A stretch of 9,888 bases of DNA from Bacteroidota bacterium. Lineage in GTDB: Bacteria; Bacteroidota; Bacteroidia; Bacteroidales; Marinifilaceae. How positions within the stretch are numbered: the stretch's first letter is position 1; the number at the start of each line of letters is the position of its first letter. The DNA lies in assembly GCA_023400335.1 (NCBI GenBank), contig JAEXFF010000304.1:1-9888 (forward strand), in the 5' to 3' direction. Positions 6,966 through 9,888 of the stretch are shown piece by piece. A program made the translations under genes and the position numbers. The notes beneath the pieces are model-generated. The model saw only the letters and a list, made by a program, of their open reading frames with translations, was not told the origin of the DNA and did not search any database.

Positions 6966-7073
6966 CCCGTCGTTTGGAGTGCAGTTGTTGGATACAAAGG
7001 ATTGCAAATAGATATAGAAATATATAGAGTTAAATTTTAATTATTTATAAACTAAAAATCAGTTAAAGAGATC

Positions 7074-7871
7074 ATGAGAAAATTATTTGCACTAATAGCA
7101 GTTTTAGGAATGCTTACTATTGGAGCATCAACAATGCTAATGGCTCAGGAATCAACAGAACCTGAAACACAAACAGAAGAAACAACAACTACCCCTCAAA
7201 CGACGACATTGGATGAAGACGTTGTTGAAAGTACTTCAATGCATGCCGCTATCAAACAGAAATTCATCGAAGGTGGTGCCGGATTTATGGCAGCAGTAGT
7301 ACTTTGTTTAATTTTCGGTTTGGCTGTCGCTATTGAAAGAGTTATTTATTTGAACCTTTCTGATACCAATACCAAAAAATTGGTAAATGGTGTAGAAGAA
7401 GCTTTGAATAACGGAGGTATTGAAGCAGCTAAAGAATATTGCCGCAATGCACGCGGACCGGTTGCCAGTATTTTCTATCAGGGATTAATGCGTTATGACC
7501 AGGGAGTAGACATGGTTGAAAAATCAGTTGTATCTTATGGATCAGTACAAATGGGTCTTTTGGAAAAAGGATTGACCTGGATTTCACTGTTTATTGCTAT
7601 CGCTCCGATGTTAGGGTTCTTGGGTACAGTAATCGGTATGATCGAGGCTTTTGATAACATTCAGGCTGCAGGAGATATGAGTCCGGCTTTGGTTGCAGGA
7701 GGTATTAAAGTGGCTTTGATCACGACCGTAGGTGGTTTGATCGTTGCTATGATCCTTCAGGTATTCTTCAACTACTGTAATTCAAAAATCGAAGGCATTG
7801 TAAATAATATGGAAGATGCTTCAGTTAGTTTGTTGGATATCTTAGTAAAATACAATCAAAAAAATAAATAA
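7074..7871 (+). CDS. exbB: ExbB/TolQ/MotA-family proton channel protein
   Basis: ExbB forms the pentameric inner-membrane channel which, with ExbD, couples proton flow to TonB or TolA. Seen in 265 residues: a hydrophobic signal-like segment (1-24, ending MAQE), a Thr/Glu-rich linker (25-56), then three membrane helices at about 69-93, 167-193 and 205-234. The family signature is clear: AIERV at 86-90 in the first, PMLGFLGTVIGM at 178-189 in the second and KVALITTVGGLIVA at 212-225 in the third. The cytoplasmic loop lies between the first two. It leads a four-gene cluster, 6 bases before the next gene. Where E. coli ExbB has E176, ungapped alignment puts V213. The symbol is by family; TolQ is the alternative, but no tol-pal genes are seen. 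Confidence 0.9.
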   Translation: MRKLFALIAVLGMLTIGASTMLMAQESTEPETQTEETTTTPQTTTLDEDVVESTSMHAAIKQKFIEGGAGFMAAVVLCLIFGLAVAIERVIYLNLSDTNTKKLVNGVEEALNNGGIEAAKEYCRNARGPVASIFYQGLMRYDQGVDMVEKSVVSYGSVQMGLLEKGLTWISLFIAIAPMLGFLGTVIGMIEAFDNIQAAGDMSPALVAGGIKVALITTVGGLIVAMILQVFFNYCNSKIEGIVNNMEDASVSLLDILVKYNQKNK

Positions 7872-7877
7872 TCAACC

Positions 7878-8318
7878 ATGACCGAGAAGATATTAAAAAT
7901 TATCACCATTGTAATGTTCGCCATTACCCTTGTGATATTGGGTATGTTCATGTTCGGGGGAGATGTACCTGATCAGATATATCCAACACCGATATATACG
8001 GGAGCATTACTTAATTGGGCATATGTATTGTTTGTTATTGCAATAATAGCAGCAATTATATTCCCGATCACAAGGTTATTTACAAGACCTAAACAAGCCA
8101 TGAAGAGCTTTATAGGCTTGATTGCCCTTGCTGTAGTTATACTCTTTGCTTATTTGTTAGCTGATGGTACTCCGATGCAAATCGTAGGTTATACAGGTCC
8201 GGATAATGTTCCGTCACGTCTGATTTTCTCTGATACCATCATTTATACAATGTATTTCTTGTTCGCAGGAGCTATAATTGCTATTTTAGCAACTGAACTT
8301 CTGAGAAAATTCAGGTAA
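7878..8318 (+). CDS. unknown four-helix membrane protein in the Exb cluster
   Basis: I do not recognise a named family. The 146-residue protein is strongly hydrophobic, with four likely membrane helices at about 7-27, 43-66, 76-95 and 118-140. Short loops and positive charges after the second helix (RLFTRPKQAMK, 66-76) and at the end (RKFR) suggest both termini face the cytoplasm. A loop of about 22 residues (96-117) would be periplasmic. It starts 6 bases after exbB and is followed 37 bases later by exbD, on the same strand and under the same apparent promoter and terminator. It is therefore probably an accessory part of the Exb complex. No catalytic motif is visible. Function is inferred only from context. 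Confidence 0.8.
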   Translation: MTEKILKIITIVMFAITLVILGMFMFGGDVPDQIYPTPIYTGALLNWAYVLFVIAIIAAIIFPITRLFTRPKQAMKSFIGLIALAVVILFAYLLADGTPMQIVGYTGPDNVPSRLIFSDTIIYTMYFLFAGAIIAILATELLRKFR

Positions 8319-8355
8319 TCATATCCCCTGGAGGGAATAGATAAAAACGAATAAT

Positions 8356-8928
8356 ATGGCAAAAAAAACACCAGAAATTAATGCTACTTCAACTGCCGAT
8401 ATTGCGTTCTTGTTGCTTGTATTCTTCTTGGCTACAACGACAATGAATGTGGATTCCGGTATGTTCCGGAGATTACCGCCATATCAGCCCAGCAATACCG
8501 AAGCTCCGAAAATTGCAAAGAGAAATATTCTGCAAATTTTGGTAAACCGGAACAATCAGCTGGCGATTAACGGTGAACTAGCTGATGTTTCTACGCTGAA
8601 AGAGAGAACTGTGGAATTTATACTGAATCCGACAAACGATGAAAACTTACCGGAAAAAATGGTAAAAGATATCGATTTGCTGGGGAATGTAGAAGTATCC
8701 AAAGGTATCGTTTCTCTACAAAGTGATAAAGGAACATCCTATGAAATGTATATTGCTGTTCAGGACCAATTGGCAGCAGCATACAATGACGTAAGAGACC
8801 GGAAATCCGTGAGCAAATGGGGCAAAAAATATTCAGCTCTGACATCTGATCAACAAGATGCCATTAAAAACTGGATTCCCATGTCAATATCAGAAGCAGA
8901 ACCTAAAAACATAGGAGGTAAAAAATAA
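8356..8928 (+). CDS. exbD: ExbD/TolR-family biopolymer transport protein (first copy)
   Basis: ExbD is a single-pass inner-membrane protein whose helix sits in the ExbB channel and carries the proton-relaying aspartate. Seen in 190 residues: a short cytoplasmic tail, D15 at the start of the helix (ADIAFLLLVFFLATT, 14-28), then a periplasmic domain. PEINATSTADIAF at 6-18 is typical of the family. At 190 residues it is longer than the usual ~140; the excess lies in the periplasmic region, which includes a polar stretch (about 92-130) and a charged C-terminal tail. A GGAGGG stands 20 bases upstream, too far for a normal ribosome site. Its stop overlaps the next ATG by one base. Confidence 0.9.
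   Translation: MAKKTPEINATSTADIAFLLLVFFLATTTMNVDSGMFRRLPPYQPSNTEAPKIAKRNILQILVNRNNQLAINGELADVSTLKERTVEFILNPTNDENLPEKMVKDIDLLGNVEVSKGIVSLQSDKGTSYEMYIAVQDQLAAAYNDVRDRKSVSKWGKKYSALTSDQQDAIKNWIPMSISEAEPKNIGGKK
8913..8919 (+). promoter_or_regulatory. unusually strong Shine-Dalgarno for the second exbD
   Basis: AGGAGGT ends 8 bases before the ATG at 8928, at ideal spacing. Other genes in the window lack such a site, as usual in Bacteroidota. It overlaps the codons for the last residues of the first exbD (GGK), so codon choice there may contribute to the match. Confidence 0.55.
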
Positions 8929-9401
8929 TGGCAAAATTTAAAAAAGACGGTAAAAAAGAAACACCGGCAATTTCAACAGCGTCATTACCTGATATTGTGT
9001 TCATGTTATTGTTCTTCTTTATGGTTAGTACAACCATGCGTGAAGTAACGCTTATGATTCAGAATAATCTGCCTCAGGCAACACAAATTGCCAAACTGGA
9101 AAAGAAATCGTTGGTAAGTAATATCTATGTAGGAAAACCAACATTCCAATACCAGAAGGCTTATGGAACGGAACCCCGTATCCAGCTGAATGATAAATTC
9201 GCAACATTAGAAGACGTTGGAGCTTTCGTAGCTGCTGAACGCGAAGCCCGGAAAGAAGAAGACCGGAACAGCATTACGAATAACCTAAAAGTTCAGTCTG
9301 AAACCACAATGGGTATCGTTACTGATATTAAACAGGAATTACGTAAAGCTAATTCTTTGAGAATCAACTATGGTGCCAGACAAAAGGTCACCAATCGTTA
9401 A
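8928..9401 (+). CDS. exbD: ExbD/TolR-family biopolymer transport protein (second copy)
   Basis: Second ExbD paralogue in the operon, 157 residues. A lysine-rich cytoplasmic tail (1-12) precedes STASLPDIVF with D22 in the proton-relay position, one membrane helix (about 21-38), and a periplasmic domain of about 115 residues. Outside the helix it differs clearly from the first copy, so this is an old duplication rather than a recent one. Two different ExbD helices may allow heteromeric channels (inference). It begins in the TAATG overlap with the first copy and is followed within a few bases by a terminator, so it ends the operon. A tonB gene does not follow. Confidence 0.92.
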   Translation: MAKFKKDGKKETPAISTASLPDIVFMLLFFFMVSTTMREVTLMIQNNLPQATQIAKLEKKSLVSNIYVGKPTFQYQKAYGTEPRIQLNDKFATLEDVGAFVAAEREARKEEDRNSITNNLKVQSETTMGIVTDIKQELRKANSLRINYGARQKVTNR

Positions 9402-9408
9402 TAACGGA

Positions 9409-9438
9409 AAAAAAGGGGATCTAAAATCCCCTTTTTTC
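9409..9438 (+). terminator. rho-independent terminator of the exb operon
   Basis: A perfect 12-bp stem pairs 9409-9420 with 9426-9437, with a GGGGAT/ATCCCC core, a 5-nt loop and six Ts. It starts 7 bases after the exbD stop and 31 bases before the tRNA. Confidence 0.92.
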
Positions 9439-9450
9439 TTGTAAAATTAT

Positions 9451-9458
9451 TATTTTTG
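9451..9458 (+). promoter_or_regulatory. predicted tRNA-Arg promoter (-7 element)
   Basis: TATTTTTG matches TAnnTTTG exactly and ends 10 bases before the mature tRNA 5' end, so the primary transcript would have only a few extra 5' bases. The matching -33 region would fall within the exb terminator stem, where no TTG is present at the right spacing. Confidence 0.5.
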
Positions 9459-9468
9459 CAATCGCAAT

Positions 9469-9540
9469 GGTTCCGTAGTTCAATGGATAGAATGAAGGAT
9501 TCCGGTTCCTTTGATTGGGGTTCGAGTCCCCACGGGATCA
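9469..9540 (+). tRNA. tRNA-Arg, anticodon CCG
   Basis: The full cloverleaf folds by eye. Acceptor 9469-9475 pairs with 9533-9539, including two G-U pairs. D stem GTTC (9478-9481) pairs with 9490-9493, with GG in the D loop. Anticodon stem AAGGA (9495-9499) pairs with TCCTT (9507-9511). The T arm is TGGGG/CCCCA around TTCGAGT. The anticodon loop TTCCGGT places CCG at 9502-9504, reading codon CGG. Discriminator base is A (9540). The 3' CCA is not encoded, so it must be added enzymatically. Confidence 0.96.
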
Positions 9541-9547
9541 CAGAGCA

Positions 9548-9592
9548 AAACGCTAAATAAGTATAAATCACTTGTTTAGCGTTTACTTTTTT
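9548..9592 (+). terminator. terminator after tRNA-Arg
   Basis: A 15-bp stem (9548-9562 with 9570-9584, one G-U) closes a 7-nt loop and is followed by AC and a six-T tract, starting 8 bases after the tRNA. It should release the precursor tRNA. Confidence 0.88.
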
Positions 9593-9608
9593 CTGTTCAT
9601 TTCTACAA

Positions 9609-9630
9609 TTTGCACAACGTTTGCACAACG
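9609..9630 (+). repeat. tandem 11-bp direct repeat TTTGCACAACG x2
   Basis: The 11-mer occurs at 9609-9619 and again immediately at 9620-9630 without mismatch. Its 11-bp period is close to one DNA turn, so two protein copies could bind the same face. It lies 69 bases after a tRNA gene, a common integration region, but no integrase is visible in the window. Confidence 0.7.
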
Positions 9631-9656
9631 AAATCTAAATTTTGAATCGTTTCATA

Positions 9657-9675
9657 CGATCAGATCCGATCAGAT
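9657..9675 (+). repeat. direct repeat CGATCAGAT x2
   Basis: The 9-mer occurs at 9657-9665 and 9667-9675, separated by one C, giving a 10-bp period. It is unrelated in sequence to the TTTGCACAACG pair 27 bases upstream. A short inverted repeat ATCGT/ACGAT (9646-9650 and 9656-9660) abuts it. Confidence 0.6.
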
Positions 9676-9705
9676 TTTAAACTCCAATCAAAAAATAAGC
9701 GGCTG

Positions 9706-9742
9706 ATTACACACTAGGGACGTGCCCTAATGTGTAATTTTT
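9706..9742 (+). terminator. orphan terminator-like hairpin
   Basis: ATTACACA (9706-9713) pairs with TGTGTAAT (9731-9738). After one C-A mismatch, TAGGG (9715-9719) pairs with CCCTA (9725-9729) around an ACGTG loop; a TTTTT run (9738-9742) follows. It looks like a rightward terminator, yet the tRNA upstream already has one and no gene lies between. Confidence 0.6.
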
Positions 9743-9760
9743 ATGCTATATTCGCATAAA
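9740..9760 (+). promoter_or_regulatory. candidate promoter with overlapping inverted repeat
   Basis: TATATTCG (9747-9754) has one mismatch to TAnnTTTG and ends 18 bases before the ATG at 9773. It sits within a perfect 7-bp inverted repeat, TTTATGC (9740-9746) and GCATAAA (9754-9760). No good -33 element is visible. A repressor bound there would cover the promoter. Confidence 0.35.
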
Positions 9761-9772
9761 GAAAAGAAAAAG

Positions 9773-9888
9773 ATGAAAAAACCGTCCCGACATACGAAAT
9801 TAAAAGTAGTGAGTGGTTACATTTTACTTTTTATCCTCACCATTGCTGCCATTACTTTTATATACAAACAAATTTCCCGTTTTACAGA
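9773..9888 (+). CDS. N-terminus of a membrane protein, possibly a sensor histidine kinase; cut by window edge
   Basis: The ATG at 9773 opens a frame to the window end, giving 38 residues. A basic start (MKKPSRHTKLK) is followed by one hydrophobic helix at about 12-31 and then YKQISRF, typical of an inner-membrane anchor with its N-terminus inside. The KLKVVSGYILLF pattern resembles the start of some Bacteroidota membrane sensor kinases, but this is from memory and too short to be firm. An A-rich, weakly purine stretch precedes the start; no clear Shine-Dalgarno is present. Confidence 0.65.
   Translation, partial: MKKPSRHTKLKVVSGYILLFILTIAAITFIYKQISRFT

Noticed and set aside
8324..8336. GGAGGG upstream of the first exbD as a ribosome site
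   Set aside because: It is 20 bases from the ATG and instead forms a 4-bp TCCC/GGGA mini-hairpin; too weak to call.
9398..9628. 76-residue minus-strand frame
   Set aside because: It is antisense to the tRNA and both neighbouring terminators; such frames across tRNAs are routine artefacts.

Overview
The window looks like a chromosomal segment from a Bacteroidales bacterium (phylum Bacteroidota); the genus cannot be fixed from sequence alone. The evidence is its low-to-moderate GC, repeated promoter elements of the TAnnTTTG (-7) / TTG or TTTG (-33) type, a near absence of Shine-Dalgarno sequences, and protein families with a Bacteroidota flavour: a clostridial/Bacteroidales-type glutamate dehydrogenase, DprA with a VGTR motif, and an ExbB-unknown-ExbD-ExbD cluster. 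Almost all of it is ordinary housekeeping DNA. I see no CRISPR array, insertion sequence, integrase, toxin-antitoxin pair or recognisable defence system.

Layout. Positions 1-1607, minus strand: the shikimate genes aroB then aroA, with aroA cut by the window edge, read from a promoter near 1693-1723. Positions 1608-2060: a divergent intergenic region with a second strong promoter reading rightward into an 84-nt imperfect hairpin, a candidate small RNA or structured leader. Positions 2061-3170: dprA, for single-stranded DNA handling in transformation and recombination. Positions 3171-3451: a leader region with three hairpins, then gdhA (3452-4786) and tandem terminators. Positions 5112-6946: a translationally coupled tatD-ansA pair (metal-dependent hydrolase/DNase and cytoplasmic L-asparaginase). 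Positions 7074-9401: a four-gene inner-membrane energy-transduction operon, exbB, an unknown four-helix membrane protein, exbD and a second exbD, closed by a clear terminator.

Positions 9469-9540 hold tRNA-Arg(CCG) with its own terminator. Next come about 110 bases with two different tandem direct repeats, then an orphan terminator-like hairpin. Last is the start of a membrane protein (9773 to the edge), possibly a sensor kinase.

How the genes relate. AroB and AroA act in the same pathway to chorismate. AnsA yields aspartate and ammonia, and GDH interconverts ammonia, 2-oxoglutarate and glutamate, so both sit in nitrogen metabolism, but they have separate promoters. The Exb cluster is expected to use proton motive force to drive TonB-dependent outer-membrane transport; no tonB gene is in the window. 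The least explained parts are the 1892-1975 hairpin, the gdhA leader hairpins, the unknown Exb-cluster membrane protein, and the repeat-rich stretch after the tRNA.
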